Below, in pieces: positions 29,909 to 38,049 of a stretch of 64,000 nt of DNA. The notes below the pieces were generated by a model. That model did no database searches. It saw only the letters and a list, made by a program, of their open reading frames with translations, and had not been told where the DNA came from. The first letter of the stretch is position 1, and every line of letters begins with the position of its first letter. Both the position numbers and the translations under genes were made by a program. Source of the stretch: Castellaniella sp049673105 (GTDB lineage: Bacteria > Pseudomonadota > Gammaproteobacteria > Burkholderiales > Burkholderiaceae_B); contig NZ_JBATXG010000008.1 in NCBI RefSeq assembly GCF_049673105.1, positions 62,001-126,000 on the forward strand. Direction: 5' to 3'.

Positions 29909-32107
29909 ATGTCAATCCGACACACTGCCATTTTGTGCGCCTGCCTGGGCCTGCCGCCACCTCTGATTGCCCAACCGATGCCGGTCGTGCCCGAGGCGCC
30001 GTGGGATCCGTCCCCGGCGCCTTTTGCTTTGCAGGGCGACCTGTTCCAGCCGCCCGGCACCCAGGCCATCGTCCGCCCGCTGCTGCTGGAGCAAAACAGC
30101 GGCTTTAGCGTCGCCCATGGGCAAAGTCTGCTCATCCAGGGATCCATCTGCACCCCGACAGGACTGGGCAGCGATATTTGCGAGGATACGCTGATCCCCG
30201 GCATGCATCCCCCATCCCTCTTGCTGAAACTGGGCGCAGGCCACCTGGCGCTGTCCGGCGCCAACCGCTATCGCGGCAATACCGCGCTACTGCAAGGCAG
30301 TCTGGGCCTGCAGTCCAGCCCCGCGCTGGGTCATATCGCCAATACCCTGGACATGGCGGGCGGCACCCGTCTGGACCTGGTCGATGGCATCACCGTCGAT
30401 CAGCACCTGCAGGCGCGGCCCTTTGCGGCCATCGCGCCCCTGGTGCCGGGGGCCTGGGGTGTGACGCCGTCCGCCGCCACCGATCCGACCGCCACCTTGC
30501 GGGTGGACCAGGGCATGGCAACCTGGCGGGGCGGCATCACCGCCGATATTCCGTTGATCAAAGACGGCGCCGGGACCTTGCGCCTGCTGGGGTCCGGTTT
30601 CGCCCCGGCGCATGCGCTGGACCTGCGCCAGGGCGGCCTGCAAATCGGGCAGGGCGGCATCGCCATGGGCCAGTTCTGGTTTGGCGCCATCCATGCCCGC
30701 CCGGATACCGTGCTGTCCGGTACGGGCCTGATCCTGGATGCCTTGGTGGCAGGCCATCTGCAGCCCGGATCGCCTGGCACGCCGGGTTCCCTGTGGTTCG
30801 GCAATCGCTTGCAGCTGGCCGACAGCGCCCGGACCCGCATCCCCATTGGCCTGGGTGAGCCCGCCCTGCAGTCCCTGGGGTCCATCCGCCTGGCGGGAGA
30901 GCTATGGCTGGACCCCATCCCCGGTCAGTGGGCGCCCAATACCCGCTACGACATCATCCGGGCGGACGGCGGCCTGGACTATGTTCCCATCCATGCATCC
31001 GACCCTGCCGCCCTCACCCCCGTGGGCATCAGCAGCGGTGGCGGACGTTTCGCCAGGGTACTCAACAGCCCCGCACGCTACCTGGATCCCGTTCTGGACT
31101 ACGGCCTGCAATCCGTCGGCCTGACCCTGCGCTATAACGCCAAAGGTCTGAACACTGCAGATCCCAGCTGGCGCAGCGCATTGCTGGATGACAGCCGTTT
31201 TCTGCGGGAATCGGCCCTGGCCCATACCGGCAGCGGCCAGGCCTGGGCGCAGACCTGGGCCGCCAATACCGAACGGCGCAACCAGCACGGCCTGCCAGGG
31301 GACGACCGCGATACCAGCGGCCTGCAATTGGGCGTCAGCCGGCCCTGGGGTAGGAATTGGCATGTGACTGCTTTCGCCGGCTGGCAGGATGGCCGCCAGC
31401 GCACAGCATCTGGCCACGCCGCCGCGGGCGATGGCGACACCTATCGCCTGCGCGATCAGGCAGCGCACCTGGGGCTGGGCGCACAGTACCGCGATCCATC
31501 GGTCACGTTGACTTTAGGCGCCGCCCAGTCCCATCATCGGGCGCGTATCAGCCGCCAGGCCGATCCGGCGGAATCCGCCTTGAACGCGCGCGCCCGTGCG
31601 GCCCTGACCCAGCTGTGGGTGGACATTCGCCCCACGCCGCCGCTGGCGCTGGGGGACTGGGCCGCTACCCCATGGGCGCGCACCGCCTGGCTGCATCTGC
31701 GGCGGCCCGCCGTCCAGGAAACCGGAGGTCTGGCCGCCGTGGCGCTGGATGCGCAAACCGACCAGCGCTGGCTGACTCAGCTGGGCATCCAGGTGGAACG
31801 CCGCTGGCCCGTCCCGCCAGGCGATGCCCGGCTGTTCGCCCAGGCGGCAGTGCGCAGCCTGTGGGGCGGAAACACCTTCAGCAGTCCCCAGGTCTATCGG
31901 GCTGATCCTGACCGATGGTTCGATGTTCCCGGCCTGCCCATGGCGCGGCATGTCGGGCAGCTGGACATTGGCGTGCATGCGCCCATCAGCCGGCAGGCAT
32001 CCGCCACCCTGGCCTATACCGGCCAGCATGGCGGCGGGCAGATGCAGCATGGGGTGTGGCTGGGGGTAAGCATGGTCTTGGGTGGCAGCCAAGGCTTGAT
32101 GCACTGA
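29909..32107 (+). CDS. Autotransporter-like outer-membrane protein
   Basis: This is a 732-aa protein (734 aa if ATG 29903 is used; 29909 has better AGGA spacing). The signal peptide is MSIRHTAILCACLGLPPPLIAQP. The passenger (about 25-410) has beta-helix-type, autotransporter-associated repeats such as LLKLGAGHLALSGANRYRGN and LIKDGAGTLRLLGSG. The C-terminal beta-barrel (about 445-732) shows alternating strands such as WAQTWAANTERR and WHVTAFAGWQDG. The passenger is short for the family and its function is unknown. The last residues are GGSQGLMH rather than the usual terminal aromatic, which is odd for BAM recognition. A palindrome lies just downstream. Confidence 0.8.
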   Translation: MSIRHTAILCACLGLPPPLIAQPMPVVPEAPWDPSPAPFALQGDLFQPPGTQAIVRPLLLEQNSGFSVAHGQSLLIQGSICTPTGLGSDICEDTLIPGMHPPSLLLKLGAGHLALSGANRYRGNTALLQGSLGLQSSPALGHIANTLDMAGGTRLDLVDGITVDQHLQARPFAAIAPLVPGAWGVTPSAATDPTATLRVDQGMATWRGGITADIPLIKDGAGTLRLLGSGFAPAHALDLRQGGLQIGQGGIAMGQFWFGAIHARPDTVLSGTGLILDALVAGHLQPGSPGTPGSLWFGNRLQLADSARTRIPIGLGEPALQSLGSIRLAGELWLDPIPGQWAPNTRYDIIRADGGLDYVPIHASDPAALTPVGISSGGGRFARVLNSPARYLDPVLDYGLQSVGLTLRYNAKGLNTADPSWRSALLDDSRFLRESALAHTGSGQAWAQTWAANTERRNQHGLPGDDRDTSGLQLGVSRPWGRNWHVTAFAGWQDGRQRTASGHAAAGDGDTYRLRDQAAHLGLGAQYRDPSVTLTLGAAQSHHRARISRQADPAESALNARARAALTQLWVDIRPTPPLALGDWAATPWARTAWLHLRRPAVQETGGLAAVALDAQTDQRWLTQLGIQVERRWPVPPGDARLFAQAAVRSLWGGNTFSSPQVYRADPDRWFDVPGLPMARHVGQLDIGVHAPISRQASATLAYTGQHGGGQMQHGVWLGVSMVLGGSQGLMH

Positions 32108-32132
32108 TACTGCTTCCGCAGCGTTAAAAGCA

Positions 32133-32167
32133 CCAGGCCTGTCCGCAGATGATGGGGACAGGCCTGG
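32133..32167 (-). terminator. 12-bp stem between the autotransporter and antitoxin genes
   Basis: CCAGGCCTGTCC (32133-32144) and GGACAGGCCTGG (32156-32167) pair perfectly. On the minus strand the stem is followed by TGCTTTTAAC, a short T-run, so it best serves the minus-strand antitoxin gene that ends at 32209. It could also stop the autotransporter transcript, although on the plus strand the following bases are not T-rich. Confidence 0.6.
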
Positions 32168-32208
32168 GTTGCAAGGTGTTTGTTGCTGCGTTACGAGCTC
32201 GGTGGGCA

Positions 32209-32511
32209 TCAAATGATGGCCTGCAAGCCCTTGTCGGCGATGATATTCAGCAGTTTGAGCGCCGGGCCAGTGGGGTGGGTTTCGCCTTGCTCCCACTTGC
32301 GCACGGTCGATGCCGACGTATGCAGATGGAGCGCAAACACCGGCTGGCTGAACTTCAAGCCTTCGCGCAAGCGCTTGATGTCGGCAGCGCCGAATTCCCT
32401 CACCGGGGGCGGACAAATCGCTTCGAACTCGCGCATCGTCACTTTACCGATCGCGCCAACTTTATGGAGCGCAGCTAGGTCGCTACGCAGCGATTCAATG
32501 ATCTTGCTCAC
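32209..32511 (-). CDS. HigA/NadS-like HTH antitoxin, intact
   Basis: This 100-aa protein has a C-terminal Cro/cI-type helix-turn-helix (about 42-95: IKRLREGLKFSQPVFALHLHTSASTVRKWEQGETHPTG). A variable N-terminal arm (MSKIIESLRSDLAALHKVGAIGK) is typical of antitoxins encoded downstream of a RelE/HigB-like toxin. Its start overlaps the toxin remnant by 17 nt. The toxin is broken, so today this protein is an orphan DNA-binding regulator, probably of the palindrome at 32757-32773. Confidence 0.8.
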   Translation of the reverse strand: MSKIIESLRSDLAALHKVGAIGKVTMREFEAICPPPVREFGAADIKRLREGLKFSQPVFALHLHTSASTVRKWEQGETHPTGPALKLLNIIADKGLQAII

Positions 32512-32741
32512 AATGCACCTCCACTAAAACACCCAACTGCAACGCCTTTGACAGGGCTTCAGCAGACAGGCCCAAGAACACCTTGCCGGCAAATTGCAGC
32601 GCCTTCATTTCGTCATGCGTGATGTTCGCCTTCTCGTTTTTCGGGAACCCATGCAGAAATACATAGCGGCTGCCGATCCTGGCCGATACCAGCGTGCGGT
32701 AGCCAGCGCGCAAAGTCCTTCCGCTTGAGGGTGTGCGTCAT
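32495..32741 (-). pseudogene. HigB/RelE-like toxin with internal deletion and frameshift
   Basis: From the ATG at 32741 the protein begins MTHTLKRKDFARW, the usual start of this toxin family. The conserved C-terminal half AGYRTLVSARIGSRYVFLHGFPKNEKANI follows immediately but in another frame. Intact relatives have about 50 residues between these parts. The junction lies in GCGCGCTGGCTACCGC, where both halves share a short GCGCTGG-like sequence, consistent with deletion between short direct repeats. The result is a frameshifted, non-functional toxin next to an intact antitoxin. The comparison with intact relatives is from memory of the family. Confidence 0.75.
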
Positions 32742-32756
32742 TTCGATCTCCAAACT

Positions 32757-32773
32757 ATACCCGAAACGGGTAT
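32757..32773. promoter_or_regulatory. Palindromic operator of the decayed toxin-antitoxin module
   Basis: ATACCCG-AAA-CGGGTAT is a perfect 7-bp inverted repeat with a 3-nt spacer, 16-32 nt upstream of the toxin start. On the minus strand it overlaps a -10-like TATAGT. Such positions are typical of antitoxin autoregulatory operators. The antitoxin's HTH domain is the obvious candidate ligand. Confidence 0.7.
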
Positions 32774-33072
32774 GATTTTCCAGTCTCTGGTGTAGCACTT
32801 AGACGGAAGGGATGACCACGCCGTCAGGTGTATTCAGAGGCAAAGTCATAGTAACGACGACAACCTGTCGCATGGCCAGCAGGTGGACCAAATTGCCTAT
32901 TGTGGAAAGCCTGAAGAGGAGGGGGGGGTGGCTCTGTTTCACAGGCAAGGTGTTTTCAAGCAGCATCCGCCTGGTGTACTATCGCGTTCACGACTTGAAC
33001 AACCCAAAAAGCGCTTGCTGATCGTCTCACAGCACGGCGGTAGCGCGCCCAAAATCTGAAGATCCGCACACC
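32774..33072 (+). promoter_or_regulatory. Promoter and leader region of the polysaccharide locus
   Basis: About 300 bp without a convincing gene: a 69-codon open frame at 32812-33021 has no recognisable content. A weak promoter may lie at TTTCAA (32954-32959) with TACTAT (32977-32982) and a 17-bp spacer, giving an untranslated leader of about 85 nt. The ops-like element at 33036-33047 would sit inside that leader. Purine-rich DNA with a G8 run lies near 32921. Promoter assignment is tentative; the ops match is the solid feature. Confidence 0.4.
33036..33047 (+). promoter_or_regulatory. ops element (RfaH recruitment site)
   Basis: GGCGGTAGCGCG matches the enterobacterial ops consensus GGCGGTAGCGTG at 11 of 12 positions. 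It includes the GGTAGC core that pauses RNA polymerase and contacts RfaH. It lies 25 nt before the first gene of an approximately 30-kb co-directional polysaccharide operon, in the non-coding leader and in the correct orientation. An RfaH-like gene is encoded at 27806-28309. Confidence 0.78.
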
Positions 33073-33648
33073 ATGTCCCACACCCAGCACGAGACCGCCA
33101 TCGTCGATCCGGGCGCCCAGATCGGCGAAGGATCCCGCATCTGGCATTTCGTCCATGTCTGCGGCGGCGCCCGCATCGGCGCCGGGGTGTCCCTGGGCCA
33201 GAACGTCTTCGTCGGCAACAAAGTCGTCATCGGCGACCGCTGCAAGATCCAGAACAATGTCTCCGTCTACGACAACGTCACCCTGGAAGAAGGCGTGTTC
33301 TGCGGCCCCAGCATGGTGTTCACCAACGTCTACAACCCCCGGTCCCTGATCGAGCGTAAAAGCGAATACCGCGACACCCTGGTCAAAAAGGGCGCGACCC
33401 TGGGCGCCAATTGCACCGTCGTCTGCGGTGTCACCATCGGGGAATTCGCCTTCATCGGCGCGGGCGCCGTCGTCAACAAAGACGTCAAACCCTACGCGCT
33501 GATGGTCGGCGTGCCCGCCCGCCAGATCGGCTGGATGAGCGAACATGGCGAACAACTGGACCTGCCCCTGACCGGCGACGGCGAAGCCATCTGCACCCAT
33601 ACCGGCGCCACCTATCGTCTGACCGACGGCCACTGCACCCGCCTTTGA
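33073..33648 (+). CDS. wbpD: WbpD/WlbB-type sugar N-acetyltransferase
   Basis: This 191-aa left-handed beta-helix (hexapeptide repeat) acetyltransferase shows repeats such as IGEGSRIWHFVHV, IGAGVSLGQNVFVGNKVVIGD and CTVVCGVTIGEFAFIGAGAVV. It matches the family that acetylates the 3-amino group of UDP-2-acetamido-3-amino-2,3-dideoxyglucuronate using acetyl-CoA, giving UDP-GlcNAc3NAcA. Its neighbours WbpE, WbpB and WbpI are the other enzymes of the same route, which makes the assignment firm. It is the first gene after the ops element. Confidence 0.93.
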   Translation: MSHTQHETAIVDPGAQIGEGSRIWHFVHVCGGARIGAGVSLGQNVFVGNKVVIGDRCKIQNNVSVYDNVTLEEGVFCGPSMVFTNVYNPRSLIERKSEYRDTLVKKGATLGANCTVVCGVTIGEFAFIGAGAVVNKDVKPYALMVGVPARQIGWMSEHGEQLDLPLTGDGEAICTHTGATYRLTDGHCTRL

Positions 33649-33667
33649 ACCCAACTGAAGCGAAACC

Positions 33668-34759
33668 ATGCAATTCGTCGACCTGCACGCCCAATACCAG
33701 CGCCTGAAATCCGACATCGATGCCAACATCCAGCGCGTGCTGGCGCACGGCCAGTTCATTCTGGGGCCTGAAGTCGCCCAGTTGGAAGAACGCCTGGCCG
33801 ACTATACCGGCGCCAAGCACTGCATTACCGTCGCCAATGGCACCGACGCCCTGCAGATCGCCCAGATGGCGCTGGGCATCGGGCCGGGCGACGAAGTCAT
33901 TACCCCCGGATTCACCTACATCGCCACGGCAGAGACCGTCGCCCTGCTGGGCGCCAAGCCTGTCTACGTGGATATCGACCCGCGCACCTATGTCCTGGAC
34001 CCGGCCAAACTGGAAGCCGCCATCACCCCCCGGACCCGCGCCATCATTCCCGTGTCCCTGTACGGTCAGTGCGCCGACATGGACGCCATCAATGTCATCG
34101 CCGACAAGCATGGCTTGACGGTGATCGAAGACGCCGCCCAAAGCCTGGGCGGCAGCTACAAAGGCCGCAAAAGCGGCAACCTGTCCACGATTTCCTGTAC
34201 CAGCTTCTTCCCCAGCAAACCCCTGGGTTGCTACGGCGACGGCGGCGCGATCTTCACCAACGACGACGCCCTGGCGGTCGTGCTGCGCCAGATCGCCCGC
34301 CACGGGCAGGATCGCCGCTACCACCACATCCGCGTCGGCGTGAACAGCCGCCTGGACACCCTGCAGGCCGCCATCCTGCTGCCGAAGCTGGCCGTGCTGG
34401 ACGATGAAATCGCCGCCCGCCAGCGCGTGGCGGACACCTACACCCGACTGTTCAATGCGGCGGGCGTCCAGGCCACGCCGGTCATCGAGACCCACAACGT
34501 CTGCGCCTGGGCGCAATACACCGTGCAGATCAGCCAGCGCGCCGCCGTGCAGGCTGCGCTGAAGGACGCCGGCATTCCTACTGCCGTGCATTACCCCATT
34601 CCCCTGAATCGGCAGCCCGCCGTGGCGGATGACAGCGTTGCGCTGCCGGTCGGCGATGCGGTGGCCGAGCGGGTGATGAGTTTGCCGATGCATCCGTATA
34701 TGGACGATGCGGCTATTGGTCGCGTTGTTGATGCTGTGGCGCAATGCCAACCAGCCTGA
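33668..34759 (+). CDS. wbpE: WbpE/WlbC-type PLP aminotransferase
   Basis: This 363-aa DegT/DnrJ/EryC1 aminotransferase starts MQFVDLHAQYQRLKSDIDAN, typical of WbpE. The PLP lysine is Lys184 in SFFPSKPLGCYGDGG, and VIEDAAQSLGG binds the cofactor. It transfers an amino group, normally from glutamate, to C3 of UDP-3-keto-GlcNAcA made by WbpB. In Pseudomonas aeruginosa the two work as a coupled pair recycling NAD with 2-oxoglutarate. Confidence 0.93.
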   Translation: MQFVDLHAQYQRLKSDIDANIQRVLAHGQFILGPEVAQLEERLADYTGAKHCITVANGTDALQIAQMALGIGPGDEVITPGFTYIATAETVALLGAKPVYVDIDPRTYVLDPAKLEAAITPRTRAIIPVSLYGQCADMDAINVIADKHGLTVIEDAAQSLGGSYKGRKSGNLSTISCTSFFPSKPLGCYGDGGAIFTNDDALAVVLRQIARHGQDRRYHHIRVGVNSRLDTLQAAILLPKLAVLDDEIAARQRVADTYTRLFNAAGVQATPVIETHNVCAWAQYTVQISQRAAVQAALKDAGIPTAVHYPIPLNRQPAVADDSVALPVGDAVAERVMSLPMHPYMDDAAIGRVVDAVAQCQPA

Positions 34760-34793
34760 TTCACAACTTTCTTATCCAACCCGAACGAGAGAC

Positions 34794-35738
34794 ATGAAAA
34801 ATTTCGCCCTGATCGGCGCCGCTGGCTACATTGCCCCGCGTCATATGAAGGCCATCAAAGATACCGGCAACCAATTGGTGGCCGCTCTGGATCCCAATGA
34901 TTCGGTCGGCATCATCGACAGTCATTTTCCAGAGGCGGAATTCTTCACGGAATTCGAGCGTTTTGACCGGCACGTGGACAAGATGCGCCGTGCAGGTGAC
35001 GACAATCGTATTGATTATGTCTCGATCTGTTCGCCTAATTATCTGCACGACTCGCATATGCGCTTCGCCCTGCGGTCCGGCGCGGATGCCATCTGCGAAA
35101 AACCGCTGGTGCTGAATCCCTGGAATATCGACGGATTGCAGGAAATCGAGCGCGACACGGGCCATAAGGTCAATACCATCCTGCAGTTGCGCGTGCACCC
35201 AGCTATTGTGGCTCTGCGAGACCAGGTTGCAACGCAGAAGAAAGACACCAAACACGAAGTAGACCTGACCTACATCACGTCTCGCGGCCACTGGTATCTG
35301 CAGTCCTGGAAGGGTGATGTGAAGAAATCCGGCGGCATTGCCACCAACATCGGTGTGCATTTCTTCGACATGCTGCACTATATCTTTGGCGACCTGCAGG
35401 CCAATGTGGTGCATGCCAATGCGGAAACCCACGCAGGTGGTTATCTGGAATATGAACACGCGCGGGTGCGCTGGTTCCTGTCCGTGGACTACAACGATGT
35501 CCCCGATGCGCAAAAGGCGATTGGCCAGCGCACCTATCGATCCATCACCGTGGACGGACAGGAAATTGAATTTTCCGGCGGCTTCACGGATCTACATACC
35601 CGCAGCTACGAGGGGATCCTGGCAGGCCAGGGTTTTGGCCTGGAAGAAAATCGTACCGCCATCCAGACTGTGTCTGCCATTCGTAGCGCATCCCTAACGC
35701 CGTTGGCAGGTGATTATCATCCGTTTCTGAAAAGATGA
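34794..35738 (+). CDS. wbpB: WbpB/WlbA-type UDP-GlcNAcA 3-dehydrogenase
   Basis: This 314-aa Gfo/Idh/MocA oxidoreductase has an N-terminal Rossmann start MKNFALIGAAGYIAPRHMKA. The conserved catalytic-region segments CEKPLVLNPWNIDGL (EKP motif) and GGIATNIGVHFFDML are also present. It oxidises C3 of UDP-GlcNAcA before transamination by WbpE. The start at 34794 follows a GAGAG ribosome-binding site; an in-frame ATG at 34707 would overlap wbpE. WbpA, which would supply UDP-GlcNAcA, is not in this window. Confidence 0.93.
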   Translation: MKNFALIGAAGYIAPRHMKAIKDTGNQLVAALDPNDSVGIIDSHFPEAEFFTEFERFDRHVDKMRRAGDDNRIDYVSICSPNYLHDSHMRFALRSGADAICEKPLVLNPWNIDGLQEIERDTGHKVNTILQLRVHPAIVALRDQVATQKKDTKHEVDLTYITSRGHWYLQSWKGDVKKSGGIATNIGVHFFDMLHYIFGDLQANVVHANAETHAGGYLEYEHARVRWFLSVDYNDVPDAQKAIGQRTYRSITVDGQEIEFSGGFTDLHTRSYEGILAGQGFGLEENRTAIQTVSAIRSASLTPLAGDYHPFLKR

Positions 35739-36073
35739 CTGACGGCGTTTACGAAGAAAGTCACCTGAAAGTTCTGCGTTTACTGGAAGCAGATCCAGGG
35801 CTGAGTCAGCGCGACCTGTCGCAAGCTTTGGGCATCAGCTTGGGCAAGACCAATTACTGCATGCGCGCCTTGCTGGACAAGGGGCTGATCAAGATGCAGA
35901 ACTTTCGCCATAGCGAAAACAAACTAGGCTACGCTTACCTGCTGACCCCTGCGGGAATCGCCGCCAAGGCCGAACTCACGCGTAGTTTTCTGAAGATCAA
36001 GCTGCGGGAATACGAAACCCTGAGACAGGAGATCGAAGAATTGCAGCGGGAATCGGATACAAGCAGCCTATGA
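35735..36073 (+). CDS. EPS-associated MarR-type transcriptional regulator
   Basis: This 112-aa winged-helix protein has LKVLRLLEADPGLSQRDLSQALGISLGKTNYCMRALLDKGLIK as HTH plus wing. A C-terminal helix (LREYETLRQEIEELQRE) is likely a dimerisation coiled coil. It fits the small MarR family linked to exopolysaccharide loci. Its start overlaps the wbpB stop by 4 nt, so it is co-transcribed with the pathway it may regulate. Its target is unknown. Confidence 0.8.
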   Translation: MTDGVYEESHLKVLRLLEADPGLSQRDLSQALGISLGKTNYCMRALLDKGLIKMQNFRHSENKLGYAYLLTPAGIAAKAELTRSFLKIKLREYETLRQEIEELQRESDTSSL

Positions 36074-36126
36074 TGCTGACCGCTGATCACGCTGCCTTAT
36101 CTGAAAGCGGATTACTGACATGAGTC

Positions 36127-37395
36127 ATGATGTTCGGTAAGCCTCTTTCGTCCTACTGGCAGCGGGTGGCCGTGGTCTTTTCGGGAGCCGCCCTGTCTCA
36201 GGCGATCCCCATTTTCGGGTCCTTGTTGATCGCGAGGCTGTATGTCCCAGCCGAGTTCGGCTTGTACGCCGCCTGGTATGGGGTGTCAGTCGTTCTCAAT
36301 CTGTTCCTGACCGCCAGGCTGGATGCGGCGTTTGGTCTGGCCTCAGATGGCAGGGAACGCGGGCGGCTGGTGGCTGTCACAGTCCTGGTCGTGTTGGGCA
36401 TGGCTTGCTTATTGGGTCTGCTGACCTGGCTGGCTGTCAGATTATGGCCGGCTGGTTTGTTCGGAGTCCCGGCTACTTTGACCGGCTGGCTGGCGCCTAT
36501 GTGTCTGTGCGCGGCGCTGTCCATCGTTTGGCAGGCATGGGCCGCTAATAACGGACAGATCCATGCGCTGAATGTCATCCGGCTGGTGCAGGCAGCCGCA
36601 GTGACGGGCTTGCAGATTATGGCGGCCTGGATCGACCCGTCGGCTAGATCACTAGTCGTCGCTCAGGTTGCTGGGACAGCCGTCGCTGTGTGTGTGGCAG
36701 TCGGTTTGTTGCCTGTCCTGGCATATCTGCCCGGTACGTGGCGTGAACTGCGGGCCATGTGGTCTGATGCCTGGCGCAATTATTGGCGCTTTCCCTTGCT
36801 GGCGATGCCCAGCGACATGATCAATGCCTCGGCTGCCCAGTTGCCGGTGATCGTACTGGGGGCACGTTATGGCGGTGATGTAGCGGGCTGTTTCGCGCTG
36901 GCCTCCAGGACCTTGGGGGCTCCGCTGGCGGTCCTGGGCGGGGCTGTCCGCGATGTTTTCATTCGTGACGCAGGATTGGAAATGCGTACACACGGTCACT
37001 GCCAACAGGTCTATCGCCGAACCTTCCGTATCCTGGCGCTACTGTCGTTTGGCCTGGTGCTGGTCACGGTGCCATTGGCTGAGCCGGTCTTTGCCCTGGT
37101 GTTCGGCGAGCCTTGGCGCTTGGCAGGGATGATGGCCGTCTGGCTGGTGCCATTATTTGCATTGCGTTTCATCGCCAGCCCGTTGAGCTACACCTTCTTT
37201 CTGGCGCAAAAGCAACAGGCGGATCTGATCTGGCAAAGCGTTTTGCTGGGCATGGTGATCGCGGTTCTGTATGGCTTCGATTCCTACCGCCCGACGCTAA
37301 TTGCGTATGGCGTCGGTTATGCGGGCATGTATGTGGTGTATCTGATGCTGTCCAGGCGATACGGCGGCAGGCCGGCTGCAGTGGCGCAGGTCTGA
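36127..37395 (+). CDS. Wzx-type polysaccharide flippase (first copy)
   Basis: This is a 422-aa protein with about 12 TM segments. The N-terminal GAALSQAIPIFGSLLIARLYVPAEFGLYAAWYG is the polysaccharide-biosynthesis (PST/Wzx) family pattern, with FPLLAMPSDMINASAAQLPVIVLGARYGGDVAG in the middle repeat. It would flip lipid-linked repeat units across the inner membrane. GC content resembles the core genome, unlike the second flippase at 52912. Start ATG 36127 is used; ATG 36130 is equally possible. Confidence 0.85.
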   Translation: MMFGKPLSSYWQRVAVVFSGAALSQAIPIFGSLLIARLYVPAEFGLYAAWYGVSVVLNLFLTARLDAAFGLASDGRERGRLVAVTVLVVLGMACLLGLLTWLAVRLWPAGLFGVPATLTGWLAPMCLCAALSIVWQAWAANNGQIHALNVIRLVQAAAVTGLQIMAAWIDPSARSLVVAQVAGTAVAVCVAVGLLPVLAYLPGTWRELRAMWSDAWRNYWRFPLLAMPSDMINASAAQLPVIVLGARYGGDVAGCFALASRTLGAPLAVLGGAVRDVFIRDAGLEMRTHGHCQQVYRRTFRILALLSFGLVLVTVPLAEPVFALVFGEPWRLAGMMAVWLVPLFALRFIASPLSYTFFLAQKQQADLIWQSVLLGMVIAVLYGFDSYRPTLIAYGVGYAGMYVVYLMLSRRYGGRPAAVAQV

Positions 37396-37416
37396 AGAAC
37401 AAAGGTCACGCTGATT

Positions 37417-38049
37417 GTGAAAATAATTTCTGTGCTTGATTATGGTTGCGGCAACATCCGTTCCGTCATCCGCATGCTGGAAAAGGCCGGTGCTTCGGCC
37501 AACCGCGTGTCGACACCGAAAGAAGTGCGCGAGGCGCAAGCGTTGGTGCTGCCTGGGGTCGGCGCCTTCGATCATGGGATGGGCGCGTTGAGGGAGCGTG
37601 GTCTGGACCGTGCTCTGGATGATGCCGTCAACGACCATGCCGTGCCCGTGCTGGGTATCTGTTTGGGTATGCAGTTGATGTGCCGTGGCAGTGACGAAGG
37701 ACAACTGCCGGGGCTGGGCTGGTTCGATGCCCAGGCCACGCGGTTTCCTGATCCTGGACTCATCCGGCTGCCGGTGCCGCACATGGGCTGGAATACCTTG
37801 CGCATCGCAAAGGACAATGCCCTGCTGCCGGCTGATGAGCCCGATTCGCGGTTCTATTTCGTGCACTCGTACCGCATCCAGTGCCGCGACCCGGAGGATG
37901 TGGTGGCCACCTGCGATTACGGCGGCGACTTCGTTGCCGCGTTTTCAAAGACCAATCTGTTCGGTGCGCAGTTCCACCCGGAAAAAAGCCATCGCTTCGG
38001 CCTGGCCATGATGCGTCGTTTCGTGGGGTGGGTCAATGCTGCGGCATAG
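37417..38049 (+). CDS. hisH: HisH-type glutaminase subunit for sugar amidation
   Basis: This 210-aa class I glutamine amidotransferase has the nucleophile Cys82 in VLGICLGMQLM and the His/Glu pair in AQFHPEKSHRFG. It begins with GTG (VKIISVLDYGCGNIRSV), with an AGGTCACGCTG region upstream. In histidine synthesis HisH feeds ammonia to HisF. Here, followed by hisF and wbpG copies inside a polysaccharide cluster, it more likely supplies ammonia for amidating the uronic acid, as in P. aeruginosa O5. A second, true histidine-pathway hisH is expected elsewhere in the genome. Confidence 0.9.
   Translation: MKIISVLDYGCGNIRSVIRMLEKAGASANRVSTPKEVREAQALVLPGVGAFDHGMGALRERGLDRALDDAVNDHAVPVLGICLGMQLMCRGSDEGQLPGLGWFDAQATRFPDPGLIRLPVPHMGWNTLRIAKDNALLPADEPDSRFYFVHSYRIQCRDPEDVVATCDYGGDFVAAFSKTNLFGAQFHPEKSHRFGLAMMRRFVGWVNAAA

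Noticed and set aside
32812..33021. 69-codon plus-strand open frame in the polysaccharide leader
   Set aside because: No ribosome-binding site, conserved motif or family resemblance; better read as promoter and leader DNA.
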